Positions 52,203 to 63,793 are shown, numbered from the stretch's first letter. The stretch: DNA of 64,000 nucleotides from Picochlorum sp. 'celeri' (GCA_010909725.1 JAACMV010000018.1:868001-932000); one strand, 5' to 3'. Numbers and translations: made by a program. Notes: generated by a model from the letters alone, not told the origin.

Positions 52203-53355
52203 CCACCCATGCCCCATACCTCATGGATTTGGCCCGACTGTGACATCCCGATTCAACAAACTCTTGTAATGGTGTCAATATAATAGGATGATTTCCGTAC
52301 TCTCCATCCGTAGGCAAGTAAGGATGCGAATGCCCAAACGTAAACAGGATGTCATATGGTGCTTCCATAGTCTGATCAAGCATGTCATCCAGCAAAAAAT
52401 CATACCATGCTGCAAAACCTCCCGGCCTTCCTGGAGACCCCGCCATCATGTGAAACTTAGGTGTCAATATTTTGAATATGTCTTGCGGCATATGCTCTGG
52501 GAAATCCAGCGCATGCCTTGCCAAACGATCACACGTTGATATTTCATTCCTTTTTGCTGTATTGTCCACGCAAGTGTCATCATTGCGGATTAAATTATTG
52601 GGTGCGTCGTGGCAAAATGGGGGATACAATCCCTCACGATACAATTTCTGTACAATATCTCCATACCGTCCAGGTCTTCTTCCACTCCTCTTGGCCAATG
52701 CAATGCAAGACTGGCTCACCAATTCTTCCATGGCCGTATCATGGATACCTTTGCTTGAAATCGTGATATACACTCTCACAGTCCTCCCAGAACGCCGTGA
52801 TATTCCTCTAGATACGTCAATAATATTCACTTCACACGTGCACCATTGGTCTGGAGCTGCATGACGACTCACTGACAATAGCAATACAGGTGACCGAATG
52901 TCCATCCATACGACCTGACAATACCTCGCATCATCATCAGCGACGACATCTTTGTACCCATCGTACGGCATTATTGCCATCGGTGTCGTATTTTCTTGGA
53001 ATGAGTCGTCCTGTCGCATCTCCTGCCTCCTATAGTAGTATGAAGAACCCTCGTTTCCCTGTTCCTCGACGTCTTCTTCCAACTCAACAACACCAGGATG
53101 AAACAAACCCCCTCCCTCCTCCACATCAGGAATACAACTATCTTGCTCTGTTTTGACATGAAGACTTGCTTCTGGGTACCACGACGATGCTAGAGCCTGC
53201 CACACGCCGTCCTCGCAGAGCAGGCGCCTATACTGAGCTTTGCTCGTCCTCCCAAGCGACACCACATCCCGCACCGAACAATATCTCAAAACATGATTGA
53301 ACAATATATCATCAGGCAAATTCTCTACAATGCTCCCGTGGGGAAACCCTGCCAT
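52174..53355 (-). CDS. F-box-like protein
   Basis: Single-exon, 393 residues from ATG 53355. Residues 10-55 (IVENLPDDILFNHVLRYCSV...LGRTSKAQYRRLL.EDGVWQALA) form an F-box, with the LPDDIL start and terminal W. Such proteins couple substrates to SKP1-CUL1 ubiquitin ligases. The region after it has an acidic linker (~70-120), then VVWMDIRSPVLLLSVSRHAA and EVNIIDVSRG which might form a beta-rich substrate domain, and a C-terminal FHMMAGSPGRPGGFAAWYDF. I do not recognise the substrate domain. Its stop codon lies inside the 3' end of the antisense reductase gene. Confidence 0.7.
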   Translation of the reverse strand: MAGFPHGSIVENLPDDILFNHVLRYCSVRDVVSLGRTSKAQYRRLLCEDGVWQALASSWYPEASLHVKTEQDSCIPDVEEGGGLFHPGVVELEEDVEEQGNEGSSYYYRRQEMRQDDSFQENTTPMAIMPYDGYKDVVADDDARYCQVVWMDIRSPVLLLSVSRHAAPDQWCTCEVNIIDVSRGISRRSGRTVRVYITISSKGIHDTAMEELVSQSCIALAKRSGRRPGRYGDIVQKLYREGLYPPFCHDAPNNLIRNDDTCVDNTAKRNEISTCDRLARHALDFPEHMPQDIFKILTPKFHMMAGSPGRPGGFAAWYDFLLDDMLDQTMEAPYDILFTFGHSHPYLPTDGEYGNHPIILTPLQEFVESGCHSRAKSMRYGAWVAIYSPRPSQ

Positions 53356-54363
53356 GTTTCAGTTGCGGAAATTTCTCTTGGGTTTCAACAAGACGAAGTG
53401 AGACGTGTTTTGCAACGTGACATATATGTCAGTATATACTGTTGACCCGGCGAGCCAGCGAAATATTCCTTTTATTTGAGCAAAAATGAAAAAACAAGAG
53501 AAAAATGAACAATTCTTAATGCTGCAACAAAGTAGCTGCCCAGCTACAGTAGTAGTCTACTACTAAGGGTGGGTCGGCGTTGACATTCTCGACCAATGCA
53601 CGCCTGGCCAGGCCATGGCGGAATCCCCATACCATCCGAATCAAGGAACCAAATCTCCTGATTTTGCACAGAATCCTTGAGAATAAGGATACTGTCAGAA
53701 GCTTCCTATGCGTCTCTTCAACACAAACTTCATAGTCAACGTTCTACGACAGTACAATCCGTGTTGTATTGATATATTACTGTACTACCAGTATATCGAC
53801 GGTTGAACCGTCTTTCTGTGGATTTCGTATGGAGAAAGAAGATTACTTTGGACTCTAGGGTAGGGTATTCATGGTTGCCACGCTCGGTCAATTGACCCTC
53901 ATAAGGGCGCCTTGTACCATGAGAGGGACGTTTTCCCAGTCTCCTGGGAGAATCATTGGAAGATCCGGTCGTTGAGATTCTTTGAGAGGCCTTCCCCTTC
54001 TGACCACAAAGCCTCCGGTCCATCGTAGCCATAGACCGGTCATACGTATTATAGTGATGACTAGGCGAAAATCACCAATGGCGGACTGCGCTGCTACAAC
54101 ATCATGTATGCCGGTCGCTATTCCACAGCATAACTCCAATACCTACTGTATTTTATCATTACCATGCGAATTTTCCGCTTGGAGTGATAATCGTCGTCTT
54201 CAGGGAGTCAACCTTATCCTACGTGAGAAACAGGTATCGCGTAACGTGTATGTCGTATGACAGAATCTGCAGGACGGAGAGATTGTCACACGAGCTCAGC
54301 GCACTTCAACTCTACACATATACGCACCTGGTGTGTTGTAAACTCCTTACAGACGGATAGGAC
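53356..54363. other. 1-kb intergenic stretch, no firm gene
   Basis: Short frames exist, the best being an 83-residue ATG frame on the minus strand (53888-54139, MELCCGIATGIHDVV), but none resembles a known protein and none has a supporting splice pattern. A compact hairpin GTAGTAG-T-CTACTAC with a neighbouring GTAGCTG/CAGCTAC pair lies near 53540. This may be a decayed insertion, but I cannot show it. Confidence 0.4.
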
Positions 54364-55464
54364 ATGGTGCCAGCGACGGGAAACGAGGACGGCGTGCCAG
54401 ATAAAAGCAATTCGAGTGATACGCCTATTTCCTCGGATACCAGCGACACAGAGTCCACAGAAGACGGAGCACATGAGAATAATCAAGAATACAACAGCGG
54501 TTCTCACAAGGACGATCACGAGAGTGGTGCGGGGTCGTCACTGAAGTTTGTCTCCGGGGAAACGGCGAATAATCAGTCCGGCTCGCGCAAGGAATCTGTG
54601 CACAAGAGTGATGATGGTACTACTGGAAAATATGATGTAGTGAAGGGGCGGAATCGATCCGCGTCGAGGAAGCGCACAAAGAGTGGAAGGTACACAAGTG
54701 ATATCACCCTGGAGGAGATGCAGGGGTACTTTCACTTGCCAGCGTATGAAGCCGCCCGTCGAATGGGAATTGGTTTGACGATTCTCAAGAGATTGTGTCG
54801 CAAGTTTGGGGTACAACGGTGGCCGTATCAGAGGAAGCGGTTTTCGGATATGAAGGAGGAGGAGTTGTTGGAGCATGCACAGGCACATCTCCGACAGCAG
54901 ACAGCAGTGGCTCCAACAGGGCAACAGGAGCAGCAGCGGCCTGAACTCCATGCTCTTGTGGAACAATTACTTGTGATGCTGGGAAATCAGGGGGCAAGGC
55001 CATACCAGCCAGGATATCCCATGCCTCCATCTCAATGGGAAGGGCAGTTTCCAGGGTCACTGCCTCCTCACATTGCTGGACTCAGCGGTCCATCTACCGC
55101 ATCCATGGCACAGGCCTACTTTCCTCCACAAGGATCTCTTTCGGATGCAGTATTTCCTGCAGCGCAACCAATGGATCACGCGCACATGCATTCAGGGAGC
55201 ATGCAAACGCAACAGTCGGAGCGTACAGGAACTGGAAATTATTTGGACGCTGTGCAAGCATATTGGAAGAGGCAGCATGATCTACAACAGGAACCGGGGA
55301 GTGCTTTCAGGCCCTTTTCGGATACACGCAATACAGACCGTCCCATGGATACATCCAATGCATGGTTGTTGTCCTCATCAGGCCGCTTTGGTGGCACATC
55401 AGAAGAAGAATTCAAGAACAGAAATTTTGCAGCTCATTGTCGGAAAGAAGATGAACGACAGTAA
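54364..55464 (+). CDS. RWP-RK transcription factor
   Basis: Single-exon, 366 residues. The acidic Ser/Asp/Glu-rich N-terminus (~1-85) is followed by a basic patch (GRNRSASRKRTKSGR). The RWP-RK domain is at ~110-160: ITLEEMQGYFHLPAYEAARR, GIGLTILKRLCRKFGV, then the signature RWPYQRKR in place of the usual RWPxRK. No NIN-type PB1 domain is seen, so it belongs with the RKD-like short members, which in green algae and plants control gamete and mating programmes (e.g. MID) or nitrogen responses. The C-terminus is Gln/Pro/Met-rich and disordered. Specific role cannot be inferred. Confidence 0.92.
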   Translation: MVPATGNEDGVPDKSNSSDTPISSDTSDTESTEDGAHENNQEYNSGSHKDDHESGAGSSLKFVSGETANNQSGSRKESVHKSDDGTTGKYDVVKGRNRSASRKRTKSGRYTSDITLEEMQGYFHLPAYEAARRMGIGLTILKRLCRKFGVQRWPYQRKRFSDMKEEELLEHAQAHLRQQTAVAPTGQQEQQRPELHALVEQLLVMLGNQGARPYQPGYPMPPSQWEGQFPGSLPPHIAGLSGPSTASMAQAYFPPQGSLSDAVFPAAQPMDHAHMHSGSMQTQQSERTGTGNYLDAVQAYWKRQHDLQQEPGSAFRPFSDTRNTDRPMDTSNAWLLSSSGRFGGTSEEEFKNRNFAAHCRKEDERQ

Positions 55465-55738
55465 TGGATGCAATGTCTTGGCAATGTTCTACACTACTGG
55501 GTCGCTCCTTCTTCGTAAGGATGTCGACATGATACATTCGGATTTTCATTCTCAACCCATGTTTCGTAGTTGTTTTCATGCACCATTTACAGGTACAATG
55601 ATGTGTACATAATGGTATTTTAAATGTTTTTGGGGGAGAGAAACATTCAATCTGTGAATTTTACAGAATACTATGAGCAGCATACTTGTAATTGCGGAAT
55701 CGCAACTCTATAGATCTTCACAGCACAGTATGCCATGT

Positions 55739-56108
55739 CTACTTGCGAGACCTCTTCCTGTCTCGCTTCTTTAATGCATCCATCTTTGCCTGCACACCAC
55801 AATCTCCACCAATCACCTCACATCATCCACAACAGTCTATATATATACACACGTACCCTGAGAATAGTCGCAAATGAGTCTTTAAACTTGTCCAAATCCC
55901 TCGTGGGAACTATCGTGCTAATCTTCTTCTTCTTTCCATCCGTCGCTCGAACCAAGCATTTATACTCGAGATGAGACGTATCATTTTTACCTTTCAATGC
56001 CTTTTCATTCGTTCTCTTCATAGTAAGAAAGACAGAGCCTCCTCCATCCCTGGAGGCATCATACATGCGATTGAGCTCTGTGAGGAATTTGCCACTTTCT
56101 AACCTCAT
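55739..56108 (-). CDS. SRP14: Signal recognition particle 14-kDa subunit
   Basis: Exons 56108-55857 and 55789-55739 (67-nt intron) encode 100 residues. The start MRLESGKFLTELNRMYDAS, the GSVFLTMKR strand, and KCLVRATDGKKKKISTIV are the SRP14 signatures, with a basic end (ALKKRDRKRSRK) reached only after splicing. With SRP9 it binds the Alu domain of SRP RNA and delays elongation during co-translational targeting to the endoplasmic reticulum. Confidence 0.95.
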
Positions 56109-56565
56109 TCTGCTATATCATCTACTACAGTTTATGTATTTAATGCAATTTAAACGGATATTTTTCTGTGGATTGGATGGACCAAGGTAGATTCAAGGAA
56201 CAAACGAAAGTCTCTGTAAATAAGATATTGTGCATTTTTTCATTTTCATATCAAGGCCAAAGAACGGATCAAATGCGTCAAATTTTAGGTATCGGAAGCG
56301 ATCATGGAAGATATATACTCCATATAGTCTCCGTATCTTATGATTGAAAGCAGTTGTGCGTAGAATACCTCGCCCTTTTGTTCCTGTTGTTGTTGGACAC
56401 TCGGCACTGCACTGAGTATTTCTACACGCTCAGAACGGAGGAAAGTCACTGTTTTTTTCATTTCTATATATCTATTACGCAAGAAAGGCGAGCAGGTATT
56501 CATTCGGTTTGGGTCGACCAGCAAGCAAGTCACTCATCTGAGAAGAACAAGACTTGGTTGTCATC
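56109..56565. other. Divergent intergenic region with a possible small minus-strand gene
   Basis: 457 bp between SRP14 and the kinase gene. An ATG-led minus-strand frame at 56503 (MNTCSPFLRNRYIEMKKTV, 72 codons to a stop at 56285) is possible. A donor-like GTATTC after QEQKGE and a TTTACAG acceptor near 56214 would give a ~50-residue product instead. Neither version resembles a known protein, so I leave it as a note. Confidence 0.35.
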
Positions 56566-59030
56566 ATGGGGAATTCATGGTCTCGGTCGTCTTCTGCGGG
56601 GCAGCGAGCGTCCCAGGGTAATAGACAAACGTCATCGGTTCGACGTGTTCAAGCAGTGACAGAGTTCAAGTATGGAGGGGCGTTTGGGAGAGGAAAAGGT
56701 GGATTGAGGCCACGGCCTGTTGGGAGTTGTCCTGTGAAGGAGGAGGATGTCACGTTCATCATGGTGCGTGCTGTGCTAGAGTGGTTTGTACGTACGATGA
56801 GGTATATATGATGTATTGTGGTTGTAAATATTGCAGGAGTGTTTGGCGAATATGCTCTTGTTCACACATTTGAATACAGAGACTCAGCGGTCTGTAGTGT
56901 CTGGCATGTATGAAAGATCTATTCCTGCGGGGGAGATATTGATTCAGGAGGGTGATACTGGTATGGGTGCGGATGAATTATTTGTCGTCAAATCCGGAGA
57001 ATTTGAGGTTCTTCAGAGGAGGACAGGAGTGAACATTCGTGTCAATATGAAGCATCGTGGGGACACATTTGGGGAATTGTCGCTCATGTACAACAGTCCT
57101 AGGTCTGCCACTGTGGCCGCGACACAGGACTCTGTTGTTTGGGTCCTTGAAAGAGATACATTCAGGACTCATATTCAGATGGATGAGGACCATGAAGGTG
57201 CAGAGGACAAATCTGGCATGACAACAGAGTTGTTTATGAATCAGGTTCCTATTCTGTCTCATTTGAGTAGGGAAGAAAAGCTAGAATTTTTGAGTAAGGT
57301 GAAAAAATTGGAGTTTACAAAGGGGGATATAGTTGTTCGAGAAGGTGATGTTGGTGACTGCTTTTACATTATTCAATCTGGTGAGGCAACTGTGTATCAA
57401 CATTATGGATGTCATGGTGATGTTGTTGCGCCATCGGAGAGTGAAGGGGACATTCATATTTCACCTCCACTCGAAGAGAGCGAGGAGCAAACGACGAAGA
57501 AGCAGCGCAAAATTAATAAACTGTTCCAGGCAGATTTCTTTGGGGAGGGTGCCCTGCTGGATTCACAACCACGGAAAGCTACTGTTGTAGCTGATACAGA
57601 ACTTGTGTGTTTAACATTGGACAAGGAAAGCTTTGATATTTTGCTCGCTCCTAAATATGAACTGTTGTTAAAGGAAAAAAGTCCTCATGTCGTTGGGACG
57701 AGATTGATGAAGATGGCATCAGTGGGTGGACCATCACGGCCACCTGCCATGGTCCATATCAAGCGCAGGAGGTATTCCAACTCCCAAGCTCAATGGGTAT
57801 GGGAGATGGTTCGAGCTGTTGGACACTTGGATGAAGTTTGGGACCTGAACGCTTCCTCAGATCCATATAGTGAATCGAATTCCCCGACAAAGCATCGCGA
57901 CGATGGGGACATTGTTCTGAGTTTGGTTGAAGGTGTTGTTCTTGGGAGTGGGGCATTCAGTCGTGTCTCTGTTGTTACAGAGGAAGGTTCCTCTCGAGCA
58001 TACGCACTGAAAAGAATTCGTAAGACAGCAGTGATGAGGTGTCCAGAACATGTGTACAGTGAACAGTCAATCACGAGAAATCTGACGCACCCATTTTGTA
58101 TCCGCCAATATGGATCCTTCCAAGACAAGTACCATTTGTACTTTCTCTTTGATTTGATGACAGGAGGAGATTTGATGGACATTTTGGTTAGCGACGCATC
58201 TGCAGTGTCTGTTCGTGTGCATGGTGGGGGATTGAAACCAAGCTGCCTTGCCCCAAAAGTCAAAATGCTGAAAGGCTTGGAGGAGGGCGTTGCAAAGTTC
58301 TATGTCGCCTCTGTTGTACTTGCTTTAGAATATCTGCATCAAAATAATGTCGTATACAGGGATTTGAAGCCTGAAAATATATTTATTGATCAGCAGGGAT
58401 ATCCTAAACTCGGAGACTTTGGCTTTGCAAAGTTGCTCAAGCCAAAGAAGAGGACATTTACATTCTGTGGCACACCTGGATACGTTGCTCCAGAGAATGT
58501 CCTAGCTCACGGCTATGGGACAACTGTAGACTGGTGGGGACTCGGCGTTGTCACATATGTTTTACTGACGGGTAAACAGCCGTTTACATCCCCAAAGACC
58601 GACGACCAAATGGAGATTATGCGACGGATTGTGGATAATTCGTTCAACATTTCATTTCCTCCATACTTGAGCAACCATGCCAAGTCATTGATCCAAGGCC
58701 TCTTGGAAAGGAAACCATCAAAGAGGCTCGGTTGCTCTGGTAATAAAGTGAATGACATTAAAAATCATCCATGGTTTGATTCTTTCGACTGGGAAAGCCT
58801 TGCTGCCAGGAAAATGATACCACCTCGTCAGCCAAAGGATGATGCTGCCAAGAGGATTCGGGAGTTGGCAGTACGTTGCGTTTATGAAACCGTTGCATTT
58901 GATGTATGACTCTAATATCATGCGTACTATGTGATCTGTGCAGAATGGTGAAAGGAAAGGAGGCAACAGAGTCGCAAAGGAATCGAAAGAAGAGCTCATG
59001 GAGGCTACTAAAATCTTTGAAGACTTTTGA
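56566..59030 (+). CDS. PKG: cGMP-dependent-type protein kinase, N-myristoylation site
   Basis: Exons 56566-56763, 56837-58870 and 58944-59030 (introns 73 and 73 nt) encode 772 residues. The N-terminus MGNSWSRSS fits an N-myristoylation site. Two cyclic-nucleotide-binding domains follow (~67-195 with FGELSLMYNSPRSATV; ~210-330 with FFGEGALLDSQPRKATV), each with the Glu and Arg of the phosphate-binding cassette. The AGC kinase domain (~430-700) has LGSGAFSRV, the lysine in YALKRIRK, YRDLKPEN, GDFGFAK and FCGTPGYVAPE. There is a ~30-residue insert after TGGDLMDIL. The last exon supplies the AGC-tail end FEDF. Such kinases act in ciliary and cGMP signalling in green algae; cGMP over cAMP is inferred from domain order. 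Confidence 0.92.
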
Positions 59031-59107
59031 AGACTGGATCCCAGGTACTATGTCATGACACAGTACACACCCCTCTGACACACTAATTTTCACTTTGAAC
59101 TGTAAAA

Positions 59108-62100
59108 ATGAGTACCATAAAGCAGAATTATCGTCTAGAGTCAAGATTGGAAGTATTTTACACTGGTGGGGCAGTGCGAACGTCTCGCGACGACAGCAAA
59201 GCGGCATGCGCTTGTCATGACGAGGTCAAGGTACGAAAACAATGCATAATACATGTATATATCGATACATCTTTGTAAATACGAGTCAGAAAGCCGGATA
59301 AAGGCAGAAACGTTTGTTTACTTTCATGCATGTGCATCTCAAGTCGTTGCTTTCTTTTCAGGTTATTGATACAAGCACAGGCAATGTACTACAGACATTT
59401 CAGGGGGTATGTTTGCTCATATATTCATCGAATCGTGCCGACTTAATGCCCTGATGTCTCTGCTTGGTGTGTACAGGATACAGAGCCGGTTACTTCCTTG
59501 GCATGGGGCCCAAATGACGAGTATATGATCATTGCATCGCGGTCTTTGCAACTGCGGGCTTTTTCGGTGGAGACTGGAAGACCTGTTCGAAGTTTCAAGG
59601 TAGGTTTCATGGCAACAGGAATGTATGCCATGTTTGCTAAACTGAATGCTCTGCTTTGCAGGACCATAAAGCGCCTGTCGCTGACATTGCTATCGATGGG
59701 TCACAGACACTGATGGCCACCGCGTCTGCTGATAAGAGTGTAAAAGTATGGGACATTTCAGGTGGTTATTGTACTCACTCATTTACGGGACATAGGTACG
59801 TTTGTTTTCTCAACACTGATACAGGAGCGCAGGGGCAGTGCATGAATTGAGATCAGCAATTGTGTCTGATTTCCATCCTACTACTCAATTGCTGAAGTAT
59901 ACATCATGCTACAGTAAAATACTTCATCTGTACCACGGTTGATACTACCATTTTGAGTTTTTTTGTCAATGTGTGTCAAATATGAAGTGATATTCTTATG
60001 AGACGTATTGTCATTTGTAGGGGTATTGTGCTGTGTTGTATCTTTCATCCGTCTCAATTGCTATTGATATCTGCTGGAGATGATTCTCAAATCAAAATTT
60101 GGGATCTCATCTCCAAAACATGCGTGGCAACCCTGCAGGCCCACTTTTCTGCAGTGACATGTTTATCCATCAGTGAAGATGGGTGGACATTGCTGAGTGG
60201 TGGGCGCGACGGTGTAGTAGTTGTTTGGAATCTGCGAGATTATTCAAAAGTTGCCACGGTACCTGTATATGAAGCGATCGAGTCATTAGTGTCCTTGCCT
60301 AAATCCATGTGCAAGAGTATCAAACTTGCATCTAAGAATGCAGTAGTTTTTGCCACAGGCGGTGAAAAAGGCGTCGTCAGATGCTGGAGATCTGATACAG
60401 CGACATGTGTATCACGTGAATTGGACAACATGCCAGCTCCTGCTGTTGCAGGGAGCATAGTAGAATTGTGTGTGTCACGCTCAAGCGACACACAGTATGC
60501 CCTCACTGCAGCCACTGAGGATTGCAGGCTGTTACATTTGGACATTCATGATATGAGCATAGGTCTATATAGACAGTTTATTGGGAATAATGATGAAGTG
60601 ACTGATGTGCGATTCATTGCTCCTGCCCAGGATGGGCAGTCATCCAGGCTGGCAGTAGCCACAAATAGTGAGCATATTCATGTATTCGATAGTAACACAC
60701 TCAGCTGCATGGATACATTGAGTGGGCATAAGGAAGCTGTGTTGTCATTAGGATACATGAAGACGACGTCAGGAGCTGACTTGCTTGTCTCTGGGAGCAA
60801 AGATACTAGTGTGAGGGTGTGGGATGTTTCTGGTGGGCAGAAACAAAAAGCAGCCTGTATCGCTGTGGGAACAGGTCATGTGAGTGCTGTCACGGCTGTA
60901 GCATTCTCAAACAAACCAGAATCCAAATTTGTAATTTCAGGAGGAGCAGACAAGCTTCTCAGGGCATGGAATGTCCCAGAGCCCTCCAATGATGCGTCAC
61001 CCCAAAGCCTTGCTGCCATTGCTGCGATACCCGCGCATGATAAGGACATCAATGCAGTCTGCGTCGCACCAAATGATATTTTGGTTGCGTCAGCATCTCA
61101 GGATAGGTCGATCAAAGTTTGGAAAATGCCAGACTTGACTCCAGTGACAGTCTTGAGAGGTCACAAAAGGGGTGTATGGTCTATTGCCTTTTCCCCAATA
61201 GATCAGGCTATTGTATCAGCATCTGGTGATAAAACAATAAAATTGTGGAATTTGAAAGATGGCACGTGCCTGCGGACATTCGAAGGACACATTGCATCTG
61301 TCCTGAGGGTTCAAGTTTTATCAGCAGGGACACAACTCATGAGCTCTGGAGCTGATGGGTTGATCAAGTTGTGGAATATACGAACAGCAGAAGCGGTTGC
61401 GACATTCGACGCACATGAGGATAAAGTCTGGTCGCTTGCCCTTGAGGATGATTCAGGTGACATTGCTGCTTCGGGTGGATCAGATGGTAGTATAGCAATT
61501 TGGAAAGACTGTACGGAAGCTGACAATGAGAACGCAGCTAAGGAGGCCGAAAATCTAGCGATCCAGGAGCAGGAACTTCAAAATGCTGTATATGATGGTA
61601 AATGGGAAGAAGCAGCAGCATTAGCAATAGACATGGGGCGTCCTGGACAGCTCTTGGGTGTTGTCAAGAAGGCATTAGAGTACACCGATACGAAGCAGCC
61701 AAACCATATTCTTCGAAGCGTATCCAAATCTCTTGACAATGATCAAGTCAAGAAGACGTTGGAGTATTGCCGTGAATGGAATGCTCATAGCAAGAATTGC
61801 AATGCTGCTCAAGCCATGGTCCATGCCATCCTTCACGAACATCCTCAAGCAGATCTGCTGTCAATGAAAGGCCTCGATGGTATATTAGATGGTATAGAAG
61901 CATATACCAAACGCCATACGTCCAGAATCAATCGCCTCATTCGGTCCTCATATATTGTTGACTTTATCCTGGGGGTCATGGGTGCCTTGGCACCAGCATC
62001 AGAAGCTCCAGCAACACCCATCACGTTTGATGACGTTGACGAAGACGACCGTATCAAAAGAAAAGACACAGAGGAAAAACCGAAGAAAGAAAAGAAAACC

Positions 62101-62127
62101 AGGAAACGAAGGAAAACAGTCATGTAA
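59108..62127 (+). CDS. UTP13: UTP13 (TBL3), WD40 subunit of the SSU processome
   Basis: Five exons (59108-59230, 59362-59406, 59477-59599, 59662-59795, 60021-62127; introns 131, 70, 62, 225 nt) encode 843 residues. The start STIKQNYRLESRLEVFYTGG is the UTP13/TBL3 N-terminus. About 13 WD40 repeats form tandem propellers, e.g. DKSVKVWDISGGYC, DDSQIKIWDL, KDTSVRVWDVSGG, DRSIKVWKMP, DKTIKLWNLKDG and DGLIKLWNI. AHEDKVWSLALE leads into the C-terminal helical Utp13 domain (LEYCREWNAHSKNCNAAQA) and a Lys/Arg tail. It is part of the UTP-B subcomplex in 90S pre-ribosome assembly. The small second exon (15 codons) and the phase-2 junction at exon 4 were checked by frame. Confidence 0.95.
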
Positions 62128-62143
62128 TTTACACATTGAGATT

Positions 62144-62663
62144 TTAAGAATCCAACACATCGTTAGCTTCTGACGCCGGCAACTGCAACGTCTCTCTTGG
62201 GACAATACTAGAGTCACTATCCTTTGCTGGTGCAATCAATTTCGGTGCAATACCTTGCGCCACAAGTTCCAAAGGATGGCTTTCCTCAATCAGGTGATTC
62301 TTATACTTCCTGCACACACAGTCAATACAATTCTTTCGCATCTCTAACACCATCCGTATTCCATATCAAATCATACCTATACGTTTCAGATGCCATTGGC
62401 AGCCGCTTGGGTAGATTCTTTGGCGCAGGATCATTCCAATGTCGAAACGTATTGGGCTTATTCCAGTCCCCCCTTGCCCGGTGCAACATGGCCGTGTGTT
62501 TCTTCATTTCTTCCAGCATTTTCACCTGCTCTGGGTCATTTTTATCAATTAATTTCTCAAAATCTGCGATTGTACCATCTAAATCCGTCTCTTGGCCAGA
62601 GACATCGTTTGAGCCATGAGGGGAAGAAGTCAACGAATGCTCTTCCCTTCTCTCGTTATTCAT
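62144..62663 (-). CDS. Small charged protein of unknown function
   Basis: Not recognised. Exons 62663-62377 and 62309-62144 (67-nt intron, GTATGA...GTGCAG) encode 150 residues. The donor was placed upstream of the obvious frame end because only it restores phase (ETYRKYKNHLIEES). The protein is hydrophilic: an acidic N-half (LDGTIADFEKLIDKNDPEQV, KMLEEMKKHTAMLHRARGD), a Pro/Lys-rich centre (PAPKNLPKRLP) and a C-terminus with little structure. No signal, transit peptide or membrane span. It may be a soluble nuclear or cytosolic factor. Its stop is 16 bp from the convergent UTP13 stop. Confidence 0.55.
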
Positions 62664-62889
62664 TCTTTCCACTACTCAGACCTCTATATACATCAGAATA
62701 AATGTATATATGGAAATATCAATGAAAAAAGCCGACCACACGCAGCCATTCGTATCCAAAGCCTGTTGACCAGATTCAACATCCCTCTGAATGCCGGATG
62801 GTGGCACTTTGACGTCTTTCTGTGTAAAAAATCACACAATTACATACGAAGAAAATAATCACAGGTATCTCTAGTGTACAAAGACCTCT

Positions 62890-63793
62890 TCAGAGTGAGT
62901 ATACCACGTTCAGATCCTTTGTTTCGACTCGTTCTTTGCTTCCTTTTGACGTGTTCATTTCAATAGTGTCTTGGTGCTTCTTCGCAAAGTGCCCCATCTG
63001 GTATGCCTGATGTAATTGCTCCAGCCTCCTCTTCTTCTCAAGAGTGATTTCAAGCTTTGTCCTGAGCACGGCATTTTCCACTTGCAGCGTTTCGAATTCA
63101 TTCAAGTTCTTAGAGGCATCCGTCATGGAAGACATGTTGTGTTCAATCATCTCCAGAGCCTGTTTCACCTTATCCGACACGGGAGCACTTTGAGCAGAAG
63201 ACGCCCCACGCGTCGCGGCTGAAAGCTTTTCTTCGACCATGAGCAATGCTTTGCGTGCGCTCGATGGCGCTTGTACTTTTCTTCCTGATGTCTTCAATGC
63301 CTGGCTCTTCTTCTTCTTCGTTTCAACTGTTTTGGCTGGCACTGCCACAGTGCGTAGGAGATGGTTCGACGATGGATCCGACAACTGATTTCTCAATGCG
63401 GCAATATCGTTGCGCAAGGCTGCGACGACAGATGCCTTTGGAGGGATTCTTCCTGGTGAAGTTATAAACTTGAGTTCTTCTTCCTTTTGCAAAAGCTTGT
63501 GGGCTACTGCTTTTACTCGTTCATCAATGCCATTGTCCGCAATGGAATTACTTTCAGCACGACATTGGACGTGTCTCAATGTGGTATTGCCTACATGAAA
63601 ACACACAGTTGTGTATGAGGCTCTGACATGCCAGTATCGTTACAAACTGGCATCAAATCGCACCTCGTGAGTGTATCGCATCTATCGATGAACAATGAAT
63701 TCCTATTTTATGAAAATGGGTGTATGGATGCCTGTAACAAGGCAATGCGCGTCTCTGCGCAGGTGCACATGTCGTTGCAACAGCACGTGCCAT
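62890..63793 (-). CDS. Plastid-candidate coiled-coil protein, unrecognised
   Basis: Exons 63793-63664 and 63590-62890 (73-nt intron, GTGCGA...TGTAG) encode 276 residues. Frame logic fixes the junction: only ATG 63793 (MARAVATTCAPAQRRALP) reaches it without a stop. The first ~55 residues are Ala/Arg/His/Ser-rich and end in HVQCRAES, a good chloroplast transit-peptide cleavage context. The mature part has coiled-coil heptads (VKAVAHKLLQKEEELKF, ALRNDIAALRNQLS, ENAVLRTKLEITLEKKRRLE), a Lys/Pro-rich linker (KTVETKKKKSQALKTSGRKV) and a polar tail. No family recognised. Confidence 0.6.
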
